12,612 bases of DNA from an uncultured bacterium (GCA_902803265.1 CADCPD010000125.1:1-12612), one strand, 5' to 3'; shown: positions 1 through 6,116, counted from the stretch's first letter. The notes: generated by a model not told the origin, from the letters alone. Numbers and translations are program-made.

Positions 1-1
1 A

Positions 2-46
2 ACAAACGAACAAGGCATTCAAACAATGTTGGTTGCAGTTAAATAG
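2..46 (+). CDS. 3' end of an unidentified gene (partial)
   Basis: An open frame enters from the left edge and ends at a TAG stop, giving the C-terminal residues TNEQGIQTMLVAVK. It is too short to assign to a family. It is supported mainly by context: it ends about 85 bases before a strong forward-strand terminator, as the last gene of an upstream unit would. The reading frame could be accidental, because the same stretch also takes part in a possible RNA fold (33-104). Confidence 0.4.
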   Translation, partial: TNEQGIQTMLVAVK

Positions 47-104
47 TGTAGAGCGTGTGGAGTAAATCGAGAAATCGATAGTGTGTTTAAAAGAATAACT
101 GCAA
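33..104 (+). other. Possible structured 3' UTR or small RNA
   Basis: TTGCAGTTA (33-41) is perfectly complementary to TAACTGCAA (96-104), a 9-bp pairing that encloses a second hairpin, ATCGA-GAAA-TCGAT (66-79), with a GNRA-type tetraloop. The fold lies directly upstream of the terminator at 133-165, so the RNA would end there. It could be a 3' UTR structure protecting the upstream mRNA, the 3' part of a non-coding RNA, or chance. I recognise no known RNA family. Confidence 0.3.
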
Positions 105-132
105 TCTGTATGAAATAAAAGACAGAAATTTT

Positions 133-165
133 AAAGAGGTCAAACATTTGACCTCTTTCTTTTTA
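133..165 (+). terminator. Rho-independent terminator of the upstream gene
   Basis: AAAGAGGTCA (133-142) pairs perfectly with TGACCTCTTT (149-158) around a six-base loop, followed by CTTTTT. It isolates the debranching enzyme gene from upstream transcription, so that gene needs its own promoter in the roughly 40-85 bases that follow. Confidence 0.88.
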
Positions 166-180
166 TGAATAAAAATATAT

Positions 181-256
181 GTAACAGTTTGTAAACCATG
201 CTCAAACATGATAGCAAAAAGTTTTTTCAGGGCTTTTCATATAAGTACTATGAAAA
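181..256 (+). promoter_or_regulatory. Leader of the debranching enzyme gene, start codon within an inverted repeat
   Basis: The start codon at 250 lies in the right arm of TTTTCATA (234-241) / TATGAAAA (249-256), an 8-bp stem with a seven-base loop that would hide the ATG in the mRNA. CAGGG (228-232) sits just upstream of the stem and could act as a Shine-Dalgarno, although it is 17 bases from the ATG. Further up, GTAACAGTTTGTAAAC (181-196) resembles the palindrome upstream of malQ. The order of elements (GTAAC-N5-GT, CATG-TAGCAAAAA, AGG, CTTTTCAT, ATGAAA) matches the malQ leader. I see no convincing -35/-10 pair. Regulation is inferred only. Confidence 0.42.
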
Positions 257-2853
257 CATTATTAAATACATACAGACCGGTTCAATTTTCTTTCTCCGGC
301 GCACAAACAAATCCTTTAAAAAAGAAAAATATTGAAAAAATGGAATGGCTAGAAACATCAGGTGATGGTTCATATGCTTCATCAACAGTAGACGGAACAA
401 ATTCTCGTGTTTATCACGGTTTATTAGCTTCTTCTAAAAATGCTCCCGTTGAAAGAAACATTATTCTTCAAAGAATAGACGATGATGTTACTGTAAACGG
501 CAAGAATTTAAAAATTTCTAACGTTGCTTACGGAGGAATGAAAGACGGCTATAACAAAGATGAAATGGTTAAAATTAAAGATTTTACCACTCTTCCTGTT
601 CCTACATGGCAATATGACTTAGGCGAAAATAAATCATTGAAAAAGCAACTTGTAATGCCTGAAAAGGTTGGCAGTCCGGAAGTTGTAACAGGTTATACAT
701 ATGATGCACCAAAAGGTTCTGAACCTATTACCATCAAAGTAAGACCGTTTGTTAATAACAGAAGTATTCACGGCGGTAATAACGGTGTTAAAGAATGGTA
801 TTACTCAAGAGGTACAAAAGGTGCCGTTGTAAATGCTAAAAGATGGGATGACAGTGTTGAACCAACATATTTAGCATGGTCTAAGACAGCAAAAATAAAC
901 GACAAAGGTCAATATTATAACGATTATTATTATCAAAGAGAAGCAGACAGAGGCCTTCAAAACAAAGAAGACGGTGTATATCAACCACTTGAACTTGAAG
1001 TAACTTTAAAACCCGGTGAAACTTTCTCATTTATGGCAGCTACTTCACCTATAACAAGAGAAGTTGATGCAAACAAAGAAGTTTCTAAAAAAGCAGAAAG
1101 ATTAGAAGGACTTTATAAACAATCAGGTCTTCCAAGAAGCAAAACAATTGATAATCTTCAAAGAGCAGCAGACCAATTTGTTGTTCACAGAAATTCAATT
1201 AATGGTAAAACAATCATGGCTGGCTATCACTGGTTTAACGACTGGGGTAGAGATACAATGATTTCATTACCTGGTTTGACATTAACAACAAAACGTTTTG
1301 ATGATGCAAAATCAATCATGACAACATTTGCAAAATATTCACACAATGGTATGTTACCAAACAACTTCCCAGAAGGTGCAAACGACAGACCTGGTTATAA
1401 CACACTTGATGCTTCAATGTGGTGGTTTAACGCTTTAGACCAATACACACAAGCAGCAGGCGATAAAACTGATATGAAGTTCGTAAAAGAACAATATACA
1501 GCATTAAAAGATGTTGTAAAACACCACATGTACGGTAGATTAAGTGCTGATGAACTTGCACAACAAAACCCTCAAATGAAAGGTATTGTTGCAAAAGGTC
1601 AAGGTAAATTACCTGTTGGTGACGGAAACAGCGGTATCGGTATGGATAAAGACGGTTTGATTACTGCTGATGACGGTCAATTAACTTGGATGGATTCAGC
1701 AAAATGGGATCCGTGGGCTAAAAAATCTCATCCATACACACCTCGTGACGGTAAAGCTGTTGAAATCAACGCTTTATGGTACAACGGTTTAAGAGTTATG
1801 GCTGATTTAGCTGAAAAATTCGGCGAAAAAGAAAATGCTAAACAATATACAGAACTTGCTGATATCGTTAAAGTAAGCATGCAAAAATTCAAAAATCCAA
1901 AAGGTGGTTTGTACGATTTAATCGAAACTCCTAACAATCCTGAATACAGAGAATGCAGAGGAAGACAAGTTCGTCCTAACCAAATCTTTGCAGCTTCTTT
2001 AAAACACAGTGCTTTTGATAAAGAAACTCAAAAAGATATCGTAAAAACAGTTCAAGATAAATTGTTAACTCCATATGGTTTACGTTCTTTAGCAAAAGAT
2101 GAAGAAGGTTATGCTCCATATTATCCAAACGGAAACAGTGATACTCGTGATGCTGTTTACCATCAAGGTACAGTATGGTCATGGCAAATAGGTCACTTCT
2201 GTGATGCATACTTAAATGCATACGGAGATACTAAAGAAGCAAAAGAAAAAGTTACAGGATTTATCAAACCTCTACTAAACCATATGTCAGGTAAAGTTGA
2301 AAAACATGCTGATAGCGGTTGTTGTATCGGTGGTATTGCTGAAATCTTTGATGCAGAAGGCGACTTCCATTCAAAAGGTACAGTAAACCAAGCATGGTCA
2401 GTTGCAGAAGTTCTAAGAACTTATGACAGAGTTAAAGATGTTGCTAAGTTTGATGAAGAAACAAAAGCAGTATCTAAACCTGAAGTAAAAGCTGAAACAA
2501 AACCTGTTGTTAAAGCAGAAGTTAAGGAAGAACCAAAAACTGAAACTAAAGCTGAAACAAAACCTGTTGTTGAAGCTGAAGTTAAAGAAGAACAAAAAAC
2601 TGAAGCTAAAACAGTAACAAATACAGTAAAAGAAAACAAAGCTGAAGTTAAATCAGAAACAAACAAAAAATCTGATATGGCTACAACAGCATTAGTAACA
2701 GCAGTAGGTATCGCAGCAGTTTATAAAATCGGTAAAGCTATTGTTAATAAAATCAAAAGCTTAAAACAAAACAAGGCTGAAGCTCAACAAGTTCAAACTG
2801 CACAAGCTCAAACTGAAGTTCAAAAAGGACAAAACTTACAAAAAACTGTATAA
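250..2853 (+). CDS. Glycogen debranching enzyme (amylo-alpha-1,6-glucosidase, GH133 type) with C-terminal targeting-like tail
   Basis: Predicted to hydrolyse alpha-1,6 branch points of glycogen. Residue numbers are from the ATG at 250 (867 aa). The N-terminal GDE domain starts at EWLETSGDGSYASST (32-46) with NSRVYHGLL (51-59). The C-terminal catalytic (alpha/alpha)6 domain shows WGRDT (332-336), NTLDASMWW, KAVEINALWYN (about 502-512), RPNQ (575-578) and YHQGTVW (637-643), all hallmarks of bacterial archaeal-type debranching enzymes. The core ends near 730. Beyond it are a Lys/Glu/Pro/Val linker with a 20-residue tandem repeat (747-786), a hydrophobic then lysine-rich helix (811-838) nearly identical to the MalQ tail at 3817-3900, and a Gln-rich end. 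The family does not normally carry this extension. No signal peptide is seen. The frame is open back to an ATG at 208, but the MK start agrees with the malQ start and its leader. Function is firm; the exact start and the role of the tail are uncertain. Confidence 0.93.
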   Translation: MKTLLNTYRPVQFSFSGAQTNPLKKKNIEKMEWLETSGDGSYASSTVDGTNSRVYHGLLASSKNAPVERNIILQRIDDDVTVNGKNLKISNVAYGGMKDGYNKDEMVKIKDFTTLPVPTWQYDLGENKSLKKQLVMPEKVGSPEVVTGYTYDAPKGSEPITIKVRPFVNNRSIHGGNNGVKEWYYSRGTKGAVVNAKRWDDSVEPTYLAWSKTAKINDKGQYYNDYYYQREADRGLQNKEDGVYQPLELEVTLKPGETFSFMAATSPITREVDANKEVSKKAERLEGLYKQSGLPRSKTIDNLQRAADQFVVHRNSINGKTIMAGYHWFNDWGRDTMISLPGLTLTTKRFDDAKSIMTTFAKYSHNGMLPNNFPEGANDRPGYNTLDASMWWFNALDQYTQAAGDKTDMKFVKEQYTALKDVVKHHMYGRLSADELAQQNPQMKGIVAKGQGKLPVGDGNSGIGMDKDGLITADDGQLTWMDSAKWDPWAKKSHPYTPRDGKAVEINALWYNGLRVMADLAEKFGEKENAKQYTELADIVKVSMQKFKNPKGGLYDLIETPNNPEYRECRGRQVRPNQIFAASLKHSAFDKETQKDIVKTVQDKLLTPYGLRSLAKDEEGYAPYYPNGNSDTRDAVYHQGTVWSWQIGHFCDAYLNAYGDTKEAKEKVTGFIKPLLNHMSGKVEKHADSGCCIGGIAEIFDAEGDFHSKGTVNQAWSVAEVLRTYDRVKDVAKFDEETKAVSKPEVKAETKPVVKAEVKEEPKTETKAETKPVVEAEVKEEQKTEAKTVTNTVKENKAEVKSETNKKSDMATTALVTAVGIAAVYKIGKAIVNKIKSLKQNKAEAQQVQTAQAQTEVQKGQNLQKTV
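2488..2607 (+). repeat. Two-copy 60-bp in-frame tandem repeat in the linker
   Basis: Two consecutive 20-codon units each encode KAETKPVV(K/E)AEVKEE(P/Q)KTE(T/A). They differ at three residues and a few synonymous sites. The repeat lies between the catalytic domain and the hydrophobic tail of the debranching enzyme and encodes a charged, probably extended or disordered spacer. Such repeats can change copy number by slippage or unequal exchange, which would alter spacer length without touching the enzyme domain. Confidence 0.85.
2680..2763 (+). other. Shared C-terminal tail module, copy 1 (debranching enzyme)
   Basis: Encodes 28 residues: ATTALVTAVGIAAVY followed by KIGKAIVNKIKSL. Of these, 24 are identical to the MalQ tail and the other four are conservative or small-residue changes. 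The last 14 codons match at 40 of 42 bases, synonymous positions included. The first half is a short hydrophobic helix and the second half an amphipathic, lysine-rich helix. This fits a tail anchor or peripheral membrane/granule-binding helix. No LPxTG sortase motif and no PEP-CTERM motif is present. Confidence 0.75.
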
Positions 2854-2874
2854 GTTAAAAGCAGATAAATAAAC

Positions 2875-2912
2875 AAAAAAGCAACTTCAAAATTTCGAAG
2901 TTGCTTTTTGTT
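2875..2912 (+). terminator. Bidirectional rho-independent terminator between convergent genes
   Basis: An A-run precedes GCAACTTC (2881-2888), which pairs with GAAGTTGC (2897-2904) and is followed by TTTTTGTTTT. The A-run pairs with the T-run and provides a U-tract for the minus strand, so this hairpin can end both the debranching enzyme transcript and the nucleotidyltransferase transcript that meets it from the right. Confidence 0.87.
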
Positions 2913-2933
2913 TTGACATTAAATAAAAGCAAA

Positions 2934-3584
2934 TCAGATATTAGCTAAACACCATTTAATTAATTTCTTATACAAGTTTTCAATATCAGAGTTAATAGAT
3001 TTTCTATTTATACAAATATCTAATATTTCTTTACCCTCGCCACAAAGATATTCTAATAATTGTTTTTTGGTAGGAATATAATTATTTGTTTCAACAAAAT
3101 ATTTTGCTTGCAGAATAAAAAAAGTCATTTTATAAAGATTTTGCAAAGCTTGTATATAATTATTAGAATACAGAAAACTATGCACTGTTGAATGATATAA
3201 ATTTTCAGAACTTGTTTTTATGAAAGTTTTAATATCTTCAACACTTGGAGGTTGAATAATATCTTCTAATTTGCCATATATTGACTTTGTATCATAAAAA
3301 AATTGAAACATATCTGACTTTGACCATTTTTGAATTTCATTTTTGCCTGAAATAAATCCGCATGCCTTATTTCTATTAGGCATCTCGTTAATTATTGAAC
3401 GATATATTTTCAAATCATCAAATGACATATTGTTTAAAATAACAACTAAATCAATATCACTTTCAGATGTTGCTTCACCTCTATTATAACTTCCCTGCAA
3501 ACCAACAAAAAGCAAATTATCTTTAAAAGCTTTTTGAAGTTCAACTATCACTAAATCTAACCATTTATCAATATCAAATACCAT
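2934..3584 (-). CDS. Nucleotidyltransferase-fold protein, aminoglycoside-adenylyltransferase-like
   Basis: The 216-aa protein begins with a minimal nucleotidyltransferase domain. GSYNRG (31-36) followed by SDIDLVV (42-48) forms the GS...DxD signature, with D43 and D45 as metal ligands for NMP transfer. The C-terminal half (about 105-216) is predicted all-helical with aromatic residues and resembles the helical domains that follow this fold in ANT-type resistance enzymes and in HEPN-linked proteins. The substrate cannot be read from sequence: a small molecule such as an antibiotic, or a protein or tRNA, are all possible. It has its own promoter-like sequence and an AAAGG Shine-Dalgarno nine bases from the ATG. 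It is flanked on both sides by terminators, so it is an independent unit inserted between the two glucan enzyme genes. No separate antitoxin or HEPN partner gene is adjacent. Confidence 0.8.
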   Translation of the reverse strand: MVFDIDKWLDLVIVELQKAFKDNLLFVGLQGSYNRGEATSESDIDLVVILNNMSFDDLKIYRSIINEMPNRNKACGFISGKNEIQKWSKSDMFQFFYDTKSIYGKLEDIIQPPSVEDIKTFIKTSSENLYHSTVHSFLYSNNYIQALQNLYKMTFFILQAKYFVETNNYIPTKKQLLEYLCGEGKEILDICINRKSINSDIENLYKKLIKWCLANI

Positions 3585-3611
3585 ATACTAATACCTTTAA
3601 TAGTTTATTGG

Positions 3612-3639
3612 ATAATAATAGCACGAAAGCACCGGTAAA
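3612..3639 (-). promoter_or_regulatory. Putative sigma-70-type promoter of the nucleotidyltransferase gene
   Basis: On the minus strand TTTACC (3634-3639) is followed after 16 bases by TATTAT (3612-3617). An overlapping alternative is TGC-TATTAT (-10 at 3615-3620), an extended -10. It lies downstream of the malQ terminator and about 30 bases before the start codon, which fits a separately transcribed single gene. Confidence 0.45.
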
Positions 3640-3660
3640 TATTTATTTTTAAATAAAAAC

Positions 3661-3691
3661 AAAAAAGGCTTACCTAGGTAAGCCTTTTTTT
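3661..3691 (-). terminator. Rho-independent terminator after malQ
   Basis: GGCTTACCTAGGTAAGCC (3667-3684) is a perfect palindrome, folding as a 7-bp stem with a CTAG loop. It is flanked by A- and T-runs on both sides, so it can end transcription in either direction. It lies just past the malQ stop codon and separates malQ from the downstream nucleotidyltransferase gene. Confidence 0.9.
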
Positions 3692-3708
3692 ACTAAGAAA
3701 ACATTAAT

Positions 3709-6024
3709 CTATTTTGTTTCTTGAAGTTCAGCTGCTGATTGAGCTTGTTGAACTTCAAATTTAACTCTTAAATGAGGTTGTTCAACTTGTTGTTGAGGTT
3801 CTTCATTTTTATGTCTTAAGCTTTTGATTTTGTTAACAATAGCTTTTCCGATTTTATAAATTGCTGCAACTCCTACAGCTGCAACTAAAGCAGTGCTAGC
3901 TGTATCCATTTTCTTTTTATCAGCAGATTTAGCTTTGTCTTCTGAAACAGATTTTGTTTCAGTATGAGCTATTGGACTGGAAACAGGAGCTTTTTCTTCT
4001 GTTTTTACTTCAGGTTTAGAAACTTCAACTTCTTGTTTCTTTGTTTCAACAACTTCAGGTTCTTTTTCTTTTAAAATATCTTTGAATTTATCAAGTTTTT
4101 CTAAAAGAGGTTTTAGATTTGCATTTAATTCAGATCTTTTAGCATTTGCTTTATTAGAATCGTAACTGATTTTTGCAACATCCATACCTGATTTTGCTCT
4201 AACAGCTTGCGCTAAGATTTCAGGCATATTCAATGCAAAGCTGTTTTTATCTTGCAATGCTCTATAGTAATCATCTTCATAGTCATTATCTACACGCAAT
4301 TTCCAGTTTGTAGGTTTATCTTGTCCACCGTAGTTGTAAACTTTATCGATACCGAAGAAATCTACAAACATCATTTGCAAGTTTTTAGAGCTTCTGAACA
4401 ATTCTGTAAATTTAGCTTTTACTCTGTCTTGAGGACTATTAATAATTTTTTCTTTAAATTCATGTCTTTCTTTTCCTGTTGCAGGATCTGGATTTAAGAA
4501 ACCTGATAAGTAATCAACATTCCAAGCATCAGAATTTTTAATCCAATCATTTTGAATCATCTTTCCTGCAGGTTCAGAGTCATGAGAGCCAACTAAGGTC
4601 CAGTTATCAGCAGGAGCATTTTCAGCTCTTCTCCATTGAGTTTGTGTTATACCAGGTAAGTGTTCTTGTCCGTGATAAACTTCACCGAATGCTTGAGTTT
4701 CTGAACATAAGTCTTCCCATACAGCTTCATTTTTATTTACGCCATATTCTTCAAATGTAGGAAGAACTATTTTCTTTAATACTTGTCTAAAGTTTCCTTT
4801 AGGATCAATGTCATGCATATATGATACATTGTTTGCCCAAAGTCTGTCACGTCTTACTCCGCCATGTTCATCTTTAACAACTGTATCTTCTTTATAAATA
4901 TAAGGGTCAACCAAACCTAAAGCATGGTCTATTCTTACATTATCATAATTCTTCAATGAATAAGCAATTTTTTCTTTTAAAACTTTACCGCTTTCACCTA
5001 AAGAACCATCATCATTTAATAATTTTTTAGGATCAAGAACAGGAATACCCCAAGTTTGAGGACCATTACCTGCACCACCGAAAGGACATCCTAATTTCCA
5101 GTCTTTTAAGAAAGCACCTTGATTTGCCCATACATCACTTTGGTTGAATCCTACCAACAAGTCACCAATATAGTTAAAACCTATTTCTTTTCTGTGATTA
5201 TTGCTTTCTCTCAATTGTTTATCGGCAATAAACTGAGTAAACATATTTTTACCGATTTCTTCTTTATGTTGAGATTTTAATTCTTTATATCTTTCTTGAG
5301 CTTTTTTATCGCCGTCTTTTAAACCTTGAGGTAAATTCTTATCAATTTCATTCCACTTTTCAAAATCTTCTGTTCCGTTTACTTTTGAAAGAACTTTGAA
5401 CAAGCTGTCATTTTCTGCCCATTCTTTATTTTCTTTTTTGAAAGCTTGATATTCTTTATTTAATTTTAAAGCATCTTTATCTCTTGATTTAACTTTTGAT
5501 TTAAACGTATCATAAGCTTCTGTCATTGCATTGTCATAAGTTGAAAAAGCTAAATCAAAATCTGTATAGTTATAGTTTTTATCTTTTGAATCTTCGTTTT
5601 TAGTTGTTAATTCTTTATATGTTTTATCTGAAAGAATATTTGCGTATTCTTCTGATTTTAGAGGTTCTAAATCAATAAATAACTGGTTTTTAGCAAATAC
5701 TTTTGCAATATATGGTGAATTATCTTTTTTGCCGATTTCACCACCAGGTCCAAGTTGAATAGCATTAAAACCGTTCAATTTCAAGAAGTCAACGAATTTA
5801 TCTGCACCTTTTGAATATGGCGAACCTATAGACGTATCACGTTTTTCTGATGGGAAACTTGAACCATGAATAATCATAGACAAATTCTTAACACCTAAAT
5901 AATCTAATGCTTCATGAATTGCCTTTGTATATTCAGGTTTTTCTGTTTCTTTTAATTTTCTGCCAAAATTTACATTATTTCCACGACTTGGCACAATCGG
6001 ATTTGATATTGCACTAACTTTCAT
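3709..6024 (-). CDS. malQ: Divergent 4-alpha-glucanotransferase (MalQ/DPE1-like, GH77) with the shared C-terminal tail
   Basis: Predicted to move alpha-1,4-glucan segments between maltooligosaccharides (disproportionation), complementing debranching. Numbering is from the ATG at 6024 (771 aa). The core shows the GH77 landmarks: IIHGSSFPSE with GSPYSKGADKFVDFL (51-81), LGPGGEIGKKDNSPY (91-105), GDLLVGFNQSDVWAN, RIDHALG with nucleophile D366, WEDL with acid/base E437, GSHDSEP with D482, and NYGG..NWKLRV (564-577). All three catalytic acids are present, but several usual strings differ, notably GDLLVGFNQSDVW in place of the common GDLPIYVAHDSADVW, so this is a divergent subfamily. Past the core come a coiled-coil-like stretch, an acidic/basic linker (about 656-706), the 28-residue tail (709-736) shared with the debranching enzyme, and a Gln-rich end. 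The frame is open upstream to ATGs at 6063 and 6081; I chose 6024 for GAGGTG (6038-6043) upstream and the MK start shared with the debranching gene. Confidence 0.9.
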   Translation of the reverse strand: MKVSAISNPIVPSRGNNVNFGRKLKETEKPEYTKAIHEALDYLGVKNLSMIIHGSSFPSEKRDTSIGSPYSKGADKFVDFLKLNGFNAIQLGPGGEIGKKDNSPYIAKVFAKNQLFIDLEPLKSEEYANILSDKTYKELTTKNEDSKDKNYNYTDFDLAFSTYDNAMTEAYDTFKSKVKSRDKDALKLNKEYQAFKKENKEWAENDSLFKVLSKVNGTEDFEKWNEIDKNLPQGLKDGDKKAQERYKELKSQHKEEIGKNMFTQFIADKQLRESNNHRKEIGFNYIGDLLVGFNQSDVWANQGAFLKDWKLGCPFGGAGNGPQTWGIPVLDPKKLLNDDGSLGESGKVLKEKIAYSLKNYDNVRIDHALGLVDPYIYKEDTVVKDEHGGVRRDRLWANNVSYMHDIDPKGNFRQVLKKIVLPTFEEYGVNKNEAVWEDLCSETQAFGEVYHGQEHLPGITQTQWRRAENAPADNWTLVGSHDSEPAGKMIQNDWIKNSDAWNVDYLSGFLNPDPATGKERHEFKEKIINSPQDRVKAKFTELFRSSKNLQMMFVDFFGIDKVYNYGGQDKPTNWKLRVDNDYEDDYYRALQDKNSFALNMPEILAQAVRAKSGMDVAKISYDSNKANAKRSELNANLKPLLEKLDKFKDILKEKEPEVVETKKQEVEVSKPEVKTEEKAPVSSPIAHTETKSVSEDKAKSADKKKMDTASTALVAAVGVAAIYKIGKAIVNKIKSLRHKNEEPQQQVEQPHLRVKFEVQQAQSAAELQETK
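3817..3900 (-). other. Shared C-terminal tail module, copy 2 (MalQ)
   Basis: Encodes ASTALVAAVGVAAIY followed by KIGKAIVNKIKSL, matching the debranching enzyme tail at 24 of 28 residues. By hand comparison 71 of 84 bases are identical, and 40 of the last 42. The downstream residues are Gln-rich in both proteins. The catalytic domains are unrelated (GH77 and GH133), so the resemblance reflects a mobile or copied targeting module and not common descent of the whole genes. Confidence 0.75.
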
Positions 6025-6043
6025 ATTATTATGAAAGCACCTC
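6018..6043 (-). promoter_or_regulatory. malQ ribosome-binding region with start codon inside a hairpin
   Basis: On the minus strand GAGGTG (6038-6043) is followed at once by CTTTCATA-ATAA-TATGAAAG (6018-6037), a perfect 8-bp stem with a four-base loop and the malQ ATG in its right arm. Unfolded, the Shine-Dalgarno lies 13 bases from the ATG, farther than usual. The debranching enzyme leader has the same arrangement, and the outer base pair changes from C-G here to T-A there while pairing is kept. This suggests, but does not prove, translational control by start-codon masking. Confidence 0.45.
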
Positions 6044-6070
6044 AAGATATTTTTTGCTAGCATGACGTGT

Positions 6071-6100
6071 ATTTTACACATTTTTGTAACAAATCGTTAC
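6071..6100 (-). promoter_or_regulatory. Palindromic operator-like site and possible -10 upstream of malQ
   Basis: GTAAC-N5-GTTAC (6086-6100) is a perfect inverted repeat. On the minus strand it is followed nine bases later by TAAAAT (6071-6076), a plausible -10. No good -35 hexamer sits at the expected spacing; the palindrome occupies that region. That would suit a site where a regulator blocks or replaces -35 contacts. A partial copy of the same motif lies upstream of the debranching enzyme gene (181-196). The regulator cannot be named. Confidence 0.4.
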
Positions 6101-6116
6101 CTAATTTTATTTCAAT

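Noticed and set aside
208..249. In-frame upstream ATG of the debranching enzyme (14 extra residues)
   Set aside because: No ribosome-binding site precedes it, and the corresponding malQ region diverges without third-position bias. I kept the MK start, but the upstream start is not excluded.
2413..2666. Minus-strand open frames opposite the debranching enzyme linker
   Set aside because: They are low-complexity Phe/Ser/Cys/Val-rich translations of the complement of the K/E/P/V linker repeat, with no ribosome-binding site.
2680..2853. Sortase (LPxTG) or PEP-CTERM sorting signal at the C termini of the glucan enzymes
   Set aside because: Neither motif is present, the lysine-rich helix is not the last few residues, and a Gln-rich extension follows.
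3625..3640. GGTGCTTTCGT upstream of the nucleotidyltransferase resembles GGTGCTTTCAT of the malQ leader
   Set aside because: The short match lies in a different context (inside the promoter spacer, far from the start codon) and no inverted repeat with the start codon exists, so coincidence is likely.
6025..6081. In-frame upstream ATGs of malQ at 6063 and 6081
   Set aside because: No Shine-Dalgarno before either, and the segment overlaps the candidate -10 and leader; the ATG at 6024 follows GAGGTG.
6086..6100. NtcA binding site upstream of malQ
   Set aside because: The canonical cyanobacterial site is GTA-N8-TAC; here the spacing is GTA-N9-TAC, so the known regulator should not be assumed.
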